The position numbers were made by a program, and so were the translations under genes. Under the pieces are notes generated by a model. The model had not been told where the DNA came from. It searched no databases and was given only the letters and a program-made list of their open reading frames with translations. A stretch of 64,000 nt of DNA from UBA6183 sp943372215 (lineage in GTDB: Bacteria > Bacteroidota > Bacteroidia > UKL13-3). Shown one piece after another: positions 24,286 to 32,803 of this stretch. The DNA is taken from contig CALRXU020000002.1 of NCBI GenBank assembly GCA_943372215.1, positions 248,001 to 312,000 of the forward strand, given 5' to 3'. Each line of letters begins with the position of its first letter. Position 1 is the first letter of the stretch.

Positions 24286-24906
24286 ATGTGTAAAGTGTGC
24301 AATTTAACGCATCAATTTAGATCAAACCTGGCAGCGGCATATGTTTGTCCCGCATGCCAAAGTATTTTATACAAAGGAGTATCCTATTCCCAAAACAAAC
24401 CTGAAGAATCATTTAAGATATTTGAAGATTTAACGCCATTTGCGCTTGGTACTAAACTTAGTTTTGAAGACAGAACGTATGATTTTATTGGCAGGTATCA
24501 GTTTGTATTAACTAACGGCAACAGAAACCTCTGGTTTTTACACGCTAATGATGAAAATGTGTTGTATCTATTAGATCAACCGGGTGGATATGTTATCTGT
24601 AAAAAAAATCCACATACCCTTAAAAAGTCAGATTATGATTTTACTTTAGGCAGAGCCTTTGAGTTTCCAGAAACGAATAAGTTGTTTTACCTAAACAGCA
24701 AGCAAAGAAATACAATGACCCGAATGGAGGGGGAAGTATTTGATATACAATCTTATAATATGAGCTTTGATGCATGTGATTTTGCCAATGATAAACAATT
24801 CGTTTTTGGGTTGTTTTTTGGCAGGATGAATAATGATGTTTATGTGGGGCAACGGTATCATTATAGTGAGTTAAAATTATTAAACATGAGGAAAGCAGAT
24901 GGCTGA
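24286..24906 (+). CDS. DUF4178 protein with N-terminal zinc ribbon (first of two)
   Basis: The 206-residue protein begins with a zinc ribbon: C2-x2-C5 and C21-x2-C24. A beta-rich DUF4178-type region follows (ALGTKLSFEDRTYDFIGRYQFV...NLWFLHANDENVLYLLDQPGGYVICKK), then a second small beta unit. No membrane helix and no catalytic motif is seen. DUF4178 proteins recur beside SpeD, SpeE and DUF350 genes in many bacteria, with unknown biochemical role. It overlaps the following, longer paralogue by 8 bases, suggesting coupled translation and perhaps a heteromeric pair. Confidence 0.8.
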   Translation: MCKVCNLTHQFRSNLAAAYVCPACQSILYKGVSYSQNKPEESFKIFEDLTPFALGTKLSFEDRTYDFIGRYQFVLTNGNRNLWFLHANDENVLYLLDQPGGYVICKKNPHTLKKSDYDFTLGRAFEFPETNKLFYLNSKQRNTMTRMEGEVFDIQSYNMSFDACDFANDKQFVFGLFFGRMNNDVYVGQRYHYSELKLLNMRKADG

Positions 24907-26200
24907 AATAACAGTACAATCACATACAATACCTTTGCCAAACCAATTAATATGTACGCGTTGTAATAACAAGGTTACTAATGTGTTGCATAGGACGGCT
25001 CAGGCATATGCTTGTATGCACTGTAAAAGTTATTATGTGGGTGAAAAAGGTTTGGGGTATAAGTTTGTACATTCATTTAATGAGGTTGTTACTCCCGATT
25101 TACCACTAAATACTAAAGGTGTTTTGTTTGGAGTAACGTATGAAATTGTTGGTTTTGCAGTAAGGAGTCAAATAGGGTCAGGATATACTTGGAGAGAGTA
25201 TACTTTATTTAATTTATATGAGGGATTTGCCACATTAACAGAGTTTGATGGACACTGGATTTTTGCTAAGCCAATGCAAAATTATCCCAATCTTTCTCCT
25301 TCAAGTTTTTCAGATATAGTAGAGTTTGAAGGCAAATCATACCAAAAGTTTAATAAATATAAGAGTACTGTAAAATATGCGGCAGGAGAATTTGGTCATG
25401 ATATTTTCTCCGATAAAAATAAAGTAAATGTGGAGTGGATTATGCCCCCATACATGCTAATCAGAGAGAAAGACGAAAACGAACTGATATGGAGTAAAGG
25501 AGTGGGGATAAACGCGAGTGAGGTTAAGGCAGCATTTAAAACCAGTTTGCTTCCAGAGCGCGAAGGAATTGGTGCTTTGCAATTAATGCCAGTTTCTGCC
25601 AATGTTTCGTTTCTTTTAGCAAGTACTTTTGTATTTATTCTTATTCTTTTGTTTGGGCAATATATTATTAAGTCTCCGGCAGAGGAAAAGAAAATATTTG
25701 ACCATAGTTACTCAAAAACAAATGTTGATTCATCAGGAGTGATAGTAACCAATAATTTTGAAGTTACTGGTGGTAAAACTGCCCTGCAATTTAATGTGTA
25801 TGCCCCTTTAACCAATGATTGGTTCGATTTAAACTTTGAGCTAATTAACGAGGCCACAGGAGAACGATTTGAAGGAGCAAAATCGCTAGAATTTTATTCT
25901 GGAACGGATTCAGAAGGTGCATGGTCAGAAGGAACTAGGCAGGATTACATTATTATTTCATCTGTTCCTCCTGGTCGGTATCATTTAAATCTTTATCCTA
26001 CCTGGAATAGCAATTCATCTGTTTACGTGAGTTTCGGTATTGAAATAATACAAGGTGTTTCCTTATGGGCTAATTTCACATTATTTTTCTTGTTAGGTAT
26101 TATTATACCTGTTATTCAGGTGTTTAGAATGTATGCTTTTGAGCAAAAGCGATGGATGGGAAGTGATTTCTCGCCTAAATTAACAATTTGGAACTTATGA
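24899..26200 (+). CDS. membrane DUF4178 protein with zinc ribbon (second of two)
   Basis: The 433-residue protein has a zinc ribbon (C19-x2-C22, C39-x2-C42), a DUF4178 domain (about 65-200: LNTKGVLFGVTYEIVGFAVRSQ...WREYTLFNLYEGFATLTEFDGHWIFA), a membrane helix (about 238-260), a beta-sandwich-like segment outside or between membranes (about 265-385) and a second helix (about 395-420) with a basic end. So the ribbon and DUF4178 part are probably cytoplasmic and the middle part periplasmic. It overlaps both neighbours (8 and 4 bases). Confidence 0.8.
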   Translation: MAEITVQSHTIPLPNQLICTRCNNKVTNVLHRTAQAYACMHCKSYYVGEKGLGYKFVHSFNEVVTPDLPLNTKGVLFGVTYEIVGFAVRSQIGSGYTWREYTLFNLYEGFATLTEFDGHWIFAKPMQNYPNLSPSSFSDIVEFEGKSYQKFNKYKSTVKYAAGEFGHDIFSDKNKVNVEWIMPPYMLIREKDENELIWSKGVGINASEVKAAFKTSLLPEREGIGALQLMPVSANVSFLLASTFVFILILLFGQYIIKSPAEEKKIFDHSYSKTNVDSSGVIVTNNFEVTGGKTALQFNVYAPLTNDWFDLNFELINEATGERFEGAKSLEFYSGTDSEGAWSEGTRQDYIIISSVPPGRYHLNLYPTWNSNSSVYVSFGIEIIQGVSLWANFTLFFLLGIIIPVIQVFRMYAFEQKRWMGSDFSPKLTIWNL

Positions 26201-26373
26201 TAAGCAAAGCAGAAGAACGAAATAAATTAATGTATAGCATATTTTTAATAGTAATGTTGCTTATATTCAACTATGCTAATTATGCAGGTTGGCGTGTTTT
26301 TAACACAGATGAGGTTGAACATACAGAGGCTGGAAAAAACCATAACAATAGAACAAGATTTTACCATAAATAA
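26197..26373 (+). CDS. small one-helix membrane protein
   Basis: The ATG at 26197 overlaps the stop of the previous gene as ATGA; the TTG nine bases earlier is less likely. The 58-residue product has one membrane helix (MYSIFLIVMLLIFNYANYAGW, about 12-32) and a polar, charged tail. No family was recognised. Its place in the middle of a packed operon and its coupled start support it as a real gene, perhaps a small subunit of the DUF350/DUF4178 complex. Confidence 0.65.
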   Translation: MISKAEERNKLMYSIFLIVMLLIFNYANYAGWRVFNTDEVEHTEAGKNHNNRTRFYHK

Positions 26374-26381
26374 ATAACAAC

Positions 26382-26600
26382 ATGGATAATTTAATAAACC
26401 TTAAATACGTAATTGCAGCGTTTCTATATGCATCATTGGGTATTGTAATTTTGCTTGGTGCTTATTGGGTACTAGAAAAAATTACACCAGAAAATGTATG
26501 GAAACAAGTTGTAGAACACAAAAATGTTGCTGTAGCTATTGTATTTGCTGCATTTATTCTCGGTGTAGCAATCATTATCGCGTCAGCCATTCATGGATAG
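26382..26600 (+). CDS. DUF350 (YjfL-like) membrane protein, single unit
   Basis: This 72-residue protein has two membrane helices (YVIAAFLYASLGIVILLGAYWVLEKITPENVWKQV and NVAVAIVFAAFILGVAIIIASAI), the DUF350 repeat unit, with the family pattern H-K-N-x-A-V-A-I near residues 46-53. YjfL-type proteins have two such units; this one has a single unit, so it would need to dimerise. Its function is not known; the family recurs next to polyamine genes. It starts 8 bases after the small membrane gene and overlaps the SpeE-like gene by 8 bases. Confidence 0.85.
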   Translation: MDNLINLKYVIAAFLYASLGIVILLGAYWVLEKITPENVWKQVVEHKNVAVAIVFAAFILGVAIIIASAIHG

Positions 26601-28128
26601 TATCCCCAAAGTAAGCAAACGTGAATTTAATAGCCATATGCTATTATTAATTTCCGTTTTTGTTGTAGCTACTTGTGGCTTAATATATGAGCTAGTGGCA
26701 GGAACAGCCGCCAGTTATTTGTTGGGTGATTCTGTTACTCAATTTTCGACCATTATTGGCGTATACCTATTCAGCATGGGCATTGGTTCATACCTGTCAC
26801 GATTCTTTAACCACAACTTACTCAGCTGGTTTATTCAAATAGAAATAATGGTTGGTTTAGTGGGGGGATTTACTTCCACTATACTATTCTTGTTGTTTGG
26901 TTTTTTGTCGTACTTTAGGCTTGTGTTATACAGCTTAGTGGGTTTTACCGGAATATTAGTTGGGCTTGAGATACCATTGCTCATGAGAATTTTGGAGAAA
27001 AAGTATGAGTTTAAAGAGCTTGTTTCAAAAGTATTTACCTTCGATTATATAGGTGCATTATTGGCTTCACTCATTTTTCCTTTAGTGTTGGTACCTTACT
27101 TGGGGTTGTTGCGTACTTCTTTGTTTTTCGGGATATTAAATATTCTTGTAGCATTAATTGTATGCAACCGATTCTCTGGCGAAATAGCATGGTCTGGCAG
27201 GCTTAAATTTATTGCAATAGTTAGCATGATTGCGCTAACACTGGGTTTTACATACGCAAATGAATTATTAAGTTGGAGTGAGGCATCAGCGTATCAAGAG
27301 AACGTAATTTATGCTAAATCAACGCCATACCAAAGAGTTGTACTTACGCAAAGCAAAAAAGACTTGCGCCTTTACTTAAATGGGAATTTACAGTTTAGTT
27401 CTGGTGATGAGTACAGGTATCATGAAGCATTGGTGCATCCCATCATGCAAAGTCAAACAAGTCCAGAAAATGTATTGGTATTAGGGGGAGGGGATGGTTT
27501 AGCTGTAAGGGAATTGTTGAAATACAAACAAGTTAAACAGATTTTTTTGGTTGATTTAGACAAAGCAATTACAAACCTCTTTACCACAAATGAACTACTT
27601 ACAACCCTAAATCAGCATGCATTCTTAAACAAAAAGGTTAAAGTTACTAATGCTGATGCATTTATTTGGCTTAAAGAAAACAAGCTAAAGTTTGACTGCA
27701 TTATTGTTGATTTTCCAGACCCATCCAATTATTCAGTAGGTAAGTTGTACAGCCAAACGTTTTATAAATTACTTATACAGTCACTTTCAGATAATGGTGT
27801 AGCGGTAATTCAATCAACCTCGCCATTTATTGCGCGTACTTCTTTTTGGTGCATTAACAACACCCTCAAAAGTGTTGGTTTTAATACCATACCCTATCAC
27901 GCATATGTGCCATCCTTTGGCGATTGGGGATTTCATATAGCATATAAAGGCAAGCAGCTTGTTACAGCAGATACTTTTAGTGTAAGCACAAGGTTTGTTA
28001 CCAATGAGGTGTTTAAACAAATGCAGATATTTCCGCCTGATATAGCCAATATACATACTGAAGTAAATAAATTAAATAATCAGGTGTTGGTTAATTATTT
28101 TGAGCATGAGTGGCGCAAATACCAATAA
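26593..28128 (+). CDS. membrane-embedded spermidine-synthase-like aminopropyltransferase
   Basis: The 511-residue protein has an N-terminal domain with about seven or eight membrane helices (about 15-235) followed by a SpeE-type Rossmann domain. There the SAM-type motif is VLVLGGGDGLAVRE (Asp301 in GGGDG 298-302), then FLVDLDKAI, and D373-F-P-D376-P corresponds to the catalytic Asp region of spermidine synthases; YSQTFYKLL matches their C-terminal part. It would transfer aminopropyl groups or a related moiety at the inner face of the membrane. It lies downstream of a SpeD-like gene and overlaps its neighbours by 8 and 23 bases. Confidence 0.9.
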   Translation: MDSIPKVSKREFNSHMLLLISVFVVATCGLIYELVAGTAASYLLGDSVTQFSTIIGVYLFSMGIGSYLSRFFNHNLLSWFIQIEIMVGLVGGFTSTILFLLFGFLSYFRLVLYSLVGFTGILVGLEIPLLMRILEKKYEFKELVSKVFTFDYIGALLASLIFPLVLVPYLGLLRTSLFFGILNILVALIVCNRFSGEIAWSGRLKFIAIVSMIALTLGFTYANELLSWSEASAYQENVIYAKSTPYQRVVLTQSKKDLRLYLNGNLQFSSGDEYRYHEALVHPIMQSQTSPENVLVLGGGDGLAVRELLKYKQVKQIFLVDLDKAITNLFTTNELLTTLNQHAFLNKKVKVTNADAFIWLKENKLKFDCIIVDFPDPSNYSVGKLYSQTFYKLLIQSLSDNGVAVIQSTSPFIARTSFWCINNTLKSVGFNTIPYHAYVPSFGDWGFHIAYKGKQLVTADTFSVSTRFVTNEVFKQMQIFPPDIANIHTEVNKLNNQVLVNYFEHEWRKYQ

Positions 28129-29725
28129 TCGAATAAGTAGAAAGTCTTTCATAGCTCAAGTTGCAGCTTTTACCTTGCTTCCACTTGCTTGTAAATCAAA
28201 ATACACCCATATTAAAGGGAGTATTTTAGGAGCAAATGCAACAAAAGGACATCAGTTAAGGAGAGAAATTCCCCAATTACCCCTTACTAAATCGGCTAAA
28301 AAAGTAGTGATAATAGGTGGAGGTGTCAGCGGTTTATCGGCAGCCAGGCAACTTCAAAAAAATGGGGTAACAGATATTGTGGTACTTGAAATGAATGACA
28401 CACCCGGAGGCAACTCCTTGTCAGGAAAGAATGAAATTACAGCATACCCTTGGGGCGCACATTATTTGCCAATACCCGATTGCGCTGATAAAGAACTATT
28501 GTCGTTTCTGCATTCTTGTGGCGTAATCACTGGATTTAATAAAAAAGGTTTACCTATTTATAATGAAGAGTATTTGTGTTTTGATCCAGAGGAAAGGCTT
28601 TTTATAAACGGTTATTGGCAGGAAGGGCTTATACCCAAGTTTGGTGTGCCTTTGGCAGAACAGGCGCAGATCAAACGCTTTTTAAGTGAAATGGATAACT
28701 ATCGCAAGGCAATTGGTAATGATGGTAAAGACGCTTTTTGCATTCCTGTAAATAAATGCAGCAATGATTATACCTACAAACGGTATGATGAAATTACATT
28801 TGAACAATACCTTAAGCAAAATAACTACAACTCAACCCACCTAATTTGGTATTTGAATTATTGTACTAAAGATGATTTTGGAGCTGGTATTGATAAAGTT
28901 TCTGCTTGGGCGGGTATCCACTATTTTGCCGCACGAAAAGGTAAAGCAGATAATGCCAGTCATGACGATGTTTTAACTTGGCCCGAGGGCAATAACTGGT
29001 TGGTAAATCAATTGCAAAAGGGGCTTGAAAGCCAAATTATCATCAATGCGCTTACCTACAGTGTTAAACAAAATCAAAAAGAGAAAATAGAAGTAACCTA
29101 TTTAAATGGAGATGATGCGCATTTAATTGAAGCTGATGTAGTAGTTTTAGCTACCCCAAATTTCATTAACAAACATATTGTTGAACAAGAACTATTAGCT
29201 CATCAACAACTCAACGCAAATGCAATGCCATGGATGGTTGCTAATATTACTGTAAAACGTTTTTTTGAGTACGCAAAAGGATTGCCATTAAGTTGGGATA
29301 ATGTAATATATGGCAATGCCGGGCTTGGCTACATCAATGCTACCCAGCAGCATCTTAACCAACCCTCAGATAAAAACGTGTTAACATTTTATTATCCATT
29401 CTGCAATAAATCCGCTGCCGAAGAAAGGCAAAGGGCCTTGGGCCTTAGTCATAAAGACTGGGTAGAAATAATTATGAAGGAATTGGAAAGGGCCCATTTA
29501 GATATTGTGAACCATATTGAACAAATAGATGTTTGGGTTTGGGGGCATGGCATGGTTCTTCCAGAACCTGGTTATCAAAAGAAGTTGGCTTCCTTACAGC
29601 CCGCTCACCACAGGATAAAATATGCCCATACCGATTTTTCTGGTATTTCCATATTTGAAGAAGCATTTCATCAAGGTATTAATGCAGCTAATGAAATCAT
29701 TAAGCAATATGGAGCTAACGTATAA
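28106..29725 (+). CDS. flavin amine-oxidase-like oxidoreductase, exported, probable lipoprotein
   Basis: The ATG at 28106 is chosen over the TTG at 28100. The N-terminus (NRISRKSFIAQVAAFTLLPLAC) looks like a Tat signal with SRK instead of SRR and ends in a lipobox-like PLAC. A Rossmann FAD motif follows (VVIIGGGVSGLSAARQLQKNG...VVLEMNDTPGGNS, about 69-105), and the body resembles FAD-dependent amine oxidases/phytoene-desaturase relatives (YPWGAHYLPIPD; C-terminal YAHTDFSGISIFEEAFHQGINAANEI). In this cluster a polyamine or its conjugate is a plausible substrate, but this is inferred from context. It overlaps genes on both sides. Confidence 0.85.
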   Translation: MSGANTNNRISRKSFIAQVAAFTLLPLACKSKYTHIKGSILGANATKGHQLRREIPQLPLTKSAKKVVIIGGGVSGLSAARQLQKNGVTDIVVLEMNDTPGGNSLSGKNEITAYPWGAHYLPIPDCADKELLSFLHSCGVITGFNKKGLPIYNEEYLCFDPEERLFINGYWQEGLIPKFGVPLAEQAQIKRFLSEMDNYRKAIGNDGKDAFCIPVNKCSNDYTYKRYDEITFEQYLKQNNYNSTHLIWYLNYCTKDDFGAGIDKVSAWAGIHYFAARKGKADNASHDDVLTWPEGNNWLVNQLQKGLESQIIINALTYSVKQNQKEKIEVTYLNGDDAHLIEADVVVLATPNFINKHIVEQELLAHQQLNANAMPWMVANITVKRFFEYAKGLPLSWDNVIYGNAGLGYINATQQHLNQPSDKNVLTFYYPFCNKSAAEERQRALGLSHKDWVEIIMKELERAHLDIVNHIEQIDVWVWGHGMVLPEPGYQKKLASLQPAHHRIKYAHTDFSGISIFEEAFHQGINAANEIIKQYGANV

Positions 29726-30797
29726 ATATCTATATAATAAATGGGTGGACGGGGTGTTTGTGTTAGCACCCCCATTCATCAGTTTAATAATTGTAGCCTT
29801 TTTGCCAGATGCATATAAATATTCATCAGAAATGCCTGTGTTTGCATGGGTAATTCTAATTATGTGTATTGATGTAGCCCATGTTTACTCAACCTTATAT
29901 CGTACCTATTTTGATTGGGATACTTATCGTCAACAGCGAAATTTGTTGCTGGGTATTCCTTGTGTTTGTTTACTAGTAAGCGTCTTACTTTACAATTACA
30001 GTGTGTCGTTGTTCTGGAGTCTATTGGCTTATTTAGCTGTGTTTCATTTTATCAGGCAACAATATGGATTTATGAGAATTTATTCAGGTAAAGAAGACTC
30101 ATTAAAACTATCAACTTACATTGATACCATAACAATTTACGCTACAACAATACTTCCAATCATATACTGGCATTTAAACCCCCAACGTAATTTCAGTTGG
30201 TTTATGCAAGGCGATTTTCTAATAATTAATGCAGCTCAGTTCAATAATTATATTCATTTAATTTACGTGTTGTTAATTGTAGTTTATGTTACAAAGGAGT
30301 TATACCTGGTTTTAAACAAACATGCGTTTAACGTAACAAAAAACATCATAATTGTAGGTACAGGTTTGAGCTGGTATTTTGGTATAGTGTACTTTAACGG
30401 AGATTTGGTGTTTACATTGCTAAACGTTATTGCTCATGGAATACCCTATATTGCACTAATATGGATATGGGGAAATAAAAAGCACCAAAAAAGCACCATA
30501 TCACAAGGAAATGGATTTTTAAAGCGAATATTTCAAAGTAAAAAGTTAATTTGGTTTTTATTAATAATATTGGCGTTTGCTTATATTGAAGAATTATGTT
30601 GGGATACATGGGTTTGGAATGAACATGAAGATGTTTTCTTTTTTATGAGTTCATTTTATAACCAAGCTAATGATAACGTATTAAAAGTGCTCGTTCCATT
30701 ACTCACGCTGCCTCAAATTGTGCATTACGTAATAGATGGATATATTTGGAAGATAAAAAACGACCAGTTTAATTGGTCCAACCACGTATTAAAATGA
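29709..30797 (+). CDS. polytopic membrane protein with histidines in or near helices, unknown function
   Basis: The ATG at 29709 (MELTYKYLYNKWVDG) overlaps the flavoprotein gene by 17 bases; the open frame extends upstream but only within that gene. The 362-residue protein has about nine hydrophobic helices. Histidines lie in or next to helices: His58 (DVAHVYSTLYRTYFD), His113 (FHFIRQQYGF), His243 (IAHGIPY) and His339 (VHYVIDGYIW), with Glu294/295 and EHE 305-307 nearby. This spacing is reminiscent of membrane metal-dependent oxygenases or desaturases, but no known motif set is complete. The gene ends in an ATGA overlap with the SDR gene. Confidence 0.8.
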   Translation: MELTYKYLYNKWVDGVFVLAPPFISLIIVAFLPDAYKYSSEMPVFAWVILIMCIDVAHVYSTLYRTYFDWDTYRQQRNLLLGIPCVCLLVSVLLYNYSVSLFWSLLAYLAVFHFIRQQYGFMRIYSGKEDSLKLSTYIDTITIYATTILPIIYWHLNPQRNFSWFMQGDFLIINAAQFNNYIHLIYVLLIVVYVTKELYLVLNKHAFNVTKNIIIVGTGLSWYFGIVYFNGDLVFTLLNVIAHGIPYIALIWIWGNKKHQKSTISQGNGFLKRIFQSKKLIWFLLIILAFAYIEELCWDTWVWNEHEDVFFFMSSFYNQANDNVLKVLVPLLTLPQIVHYVIDGYIWKIKNDQFNWSNHVLK

Positions 30798-31714
30798 AAA
30801 TACTCGTTACTGGAAGCAATGGCTTATTAGGCCAAAAACTCACTGATTACTACAAAACCCGTTCTGATATTGAATATTTTGCTACAGCAAAAGGAGGCGA
30901 CAGGTACAGCAATCAAAAGGGTTACATCTACTTATCTCTTGACGTTACAGATAAAGAGGATGTTGAAATCATTATTGGAGGGATTAAACCAGATGTGGTA
31001 ATTAACACAGCCGCAATGACCAATGTAGATGCCTGTGAAGGAGACCATGCAGGATGTGATGCGTTAAACGTTGAAGCAGTAAAATACCTGGTTGAAGCTT
31101 GTAACAAAAGTAATACGCATTTGATACACCTTTCAACTGATTTTATTTTTGATGGTACGCATGGCCCGGTTACTGAAGATGAAATACCCAATCCGTTGAG
31201 CTATTATGGAAACAGTAAATTAAAAGCTGAACAGGAAATAATGGCCAATAGTAAAAGTTGGGCAATTTTGCGCACTGTATTGGTTTATGGTGTGGTTAAA
31301 GACATGAGTCGAAGCAATATTGTATTGTGGGCTAAAACCAATTTAGAACAAGGCAAAACATTAAACGTAGTTGGCGATCAGTTTAGAACGCCTACACTGG
31401 CAGAAGATTTGGCCCAAGGTTGTGTATTGGCTGCTGATAAAATGGCCCGCGGTGTATATAATATTAGCGGTATTGATTACATGAGTGTGTTTGATTTGGT
31501 ATATCGGGTGGCCAATTACTTTAAACTAGATAAAACCTTGTTAAATTTATCAACCAGTGAAGGCATTAAGCAACCAGCAAAACGCCCACCTATTACAGGT
31601 TTTCATGTTGATAAAGCAGTTCGTGAATTAGGGTATAAACCCCATCGTTTTGAGGAAGGGTTGGCTATTGTAGAGCAACAGTTGTTGCAAGTAACACCGC
31701 ATAATTCAAATTAA
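30794..31714 (+). CDS. RfbD-like SDR (dTDP-4-dehydrorhamnose reductase family)
   Basis: This 306-residue extended SDR has the NAD(P) motif TGSNGLLGQKL (residues 6-16), TAAMTNVDACEGDH, the STDFIFDGTHGPVTEDEIPNPLSYYGNSKLKAE stretch holding the catalytic YxxxK, and LRTVLVYG. These are hallmarks of the RfbD/MAT2B group, which reduces 4-keto sugars or serves as a regulator of methionine adenosyltransferase. The ATG at 30794 forms an ATGA overlap with the upstream gene; the extended frame from 30773 is not needed. In this cluster a sugar substrate or a SAM-linked partner role are both possible. Confidence 0.9.
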   Translation: MKILVTGSNGLLGQKLTDYYKTRSDIEYFATAKGGDRYSNQKGYIYLSLDVTDKEDVEIIIGGIKPDVVINTAAMTNVDACEGDHAGCDALNVEAVKYLVEACNKSNTHLIHLSTDFIFDGTHGPVTEDEIPNPLSYYGNSKLKAEQEIMANSKSWAILRTVLVYGVVKDMSRSNIVLWAKTNLEQGKTLNVVGDQFRTPTLAEDLAQGCVLAADKMARGVYNISGIDYMSVFDLVYRVANYFKLDKTLLNLSTSEGIKQPAKRPPITGFHVDKAVRELGYKPHRFEEGLAIVEQQLLQVTPHNSN

Positions 31715-31744
31715 AGGTTCATCTTTGTTGTAAATTTTATACTA

Positions 31745-31882
31745 ATGGATTGGGGAAGTAATTTTTGGGTTTGGATGGCTACAGAAGCCTTCTTTGGCAT
31801 TTTTGTGGCGGTATTGTTGTATTACTTTTTTGTGCGCAGGGATCAAAAAGAGCGTAATGAAAGAGATAAAAAAAACAGTTAA
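31745..31882 (+). CDS. small one-helix membrane protein overlapping the HhH gene
   Basis: This 45-residue ORF begins MDWGSNFWVWMATEAFFGIF, has one membrane helix (about 12-30) and ends in a strongly charged tail (RRDQKERNERDKKNS). It overlaps the start of the following gene by 26 bases in another frame. Topology of this kind (short, one helix, Lys/Arg/Glu tail) is common for small accessory membrane proteins. It is too short to compare by family. Confidence 0.55.
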   Translation: MDWGSNFWVWMATEAFFGIFVAVLLYYFFVRRDQKERNERDKKNS

Positions 31883-32765
31883 CTTAATCAAACAGTTTTT
31901 TGTGTTCAGTAAGCTAGAGCGTAATGGAATTTATGCCCTTGTTTTACTGATTGCAGTTGTTGCATGGCTTCCGCAAATTTACAGACTCCTTTTTCCTCCG
32001 CAATTACTAAACCTAAAAATTGCCGAATTAGCAGTACGAACACCTGAAAATGGAAACAATACACATGCCATTATTACTCAAGACTCAAGTAACAAAGTAG
32101 CGCATGAGCTATTTTTTTTTAATCCAAACACCATTGATTCTGCTGGGTTAATGGCTTTAGGTTTTACTCCTAAACTCACTAAGGGAATATTAAAATACCG
32201 CAGCAAAGGAGGTTATTTTAAAAGTGCTGAAAGTTTGTATAAGATTTATGGAGTGGATAGCAACCTGATAGATAAATTAGTTCCGTATGTGCAAATAGAG
32301 AACAAGCCCGCGTTTAGCAATACAGCATCAAGGCTAAAATTTGAGGATAAACCTAGGGCAAGGAGTGTTTCTATTGATATTAACACGGCAGACTCCATAC
32401 AACTGGTTGCGTTGTATGGGATAGGCCCCAAAATGGCTGCAAAGATTATTGATTACAGGCAGCGTACTGGTGGTTTCTTTAACACCGCACAATTATTGGA
32501 AGTTTACGGGATGGATGAAGATGTGTTAATGGAATTAGAAGGTAAAATACATGCTGATGTGCAAAGGGTTAGGTATTTAGCGCTAAATAGTGTGCTATTA
32601 GAGGAGTTGAAGAAGAATCCATATGTAAAATCGAAACTGGCAAATGCTATTATCAATTACCGCAAACAACACGGTGCTTTTAAAAAAATTGAAGACTTGA
32701 AAAAGATTGTGATATTGCAAGATAGCACCTATAATAAGCTATTGCCCTATTTAACATTGGATTAA
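31857..32765 (+). CDS. helix-hairpin-helix (ComEA-like) protein with membrane anchor
   Basis: The ATG at 31857 gives MKEIKKTVNLIKQFF, one membrane helix (about 25-45), then three HhH units: NPNTIDSAGLMALGFTPKLTKGILKYRSKGG (about 100-130), DINTADSIQLVALYGIGPKMAAKIIDYRQRTGG (about 177-210) and a third at ELKKNPYVKSKLANAIINYRKQHGAF (about 252-278). This pattern of N.A....L..LPGIG..A..I..YR is typical of ComEA-type DNA-binding proteins; many Bacteroidota have a membrane-anchored three-unit version. Whether it works in DNA uptake is unknown. Its start lies inside the upstream small ORF. Confidence 0.9.
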   Translation: MKEIKKTVNLIKQFFVFSKLERNGIYALVLLIAVVAWLPQIYRLLFPPQLLNLKIAELAVRTPENGNNTHAIITQDSSNKVAHELFFFNPNTIDSAGLMALGFTPKLTKGILKYRSKGGYFKSAESLYKIYGVDSNLIDKLVPYVQIENKPAFSNTASRLKFEDKPRARSVSIDINTADSIQLVALYGIGPKMAAKIIDYRQRTGGFFNTAQLLEVYGMDEDVLMELEGKIHADVQRVRYLALNSVLLEELKKNPYVKSKLANAIINYRKQHGAFKKIEDLKKIVILQDSTYNKLLPYLTLD

Positions 32766-32803
32766 CAAAAAGAATAACCATCTTTGTTCAAACAAGTTTA
32801 TAT

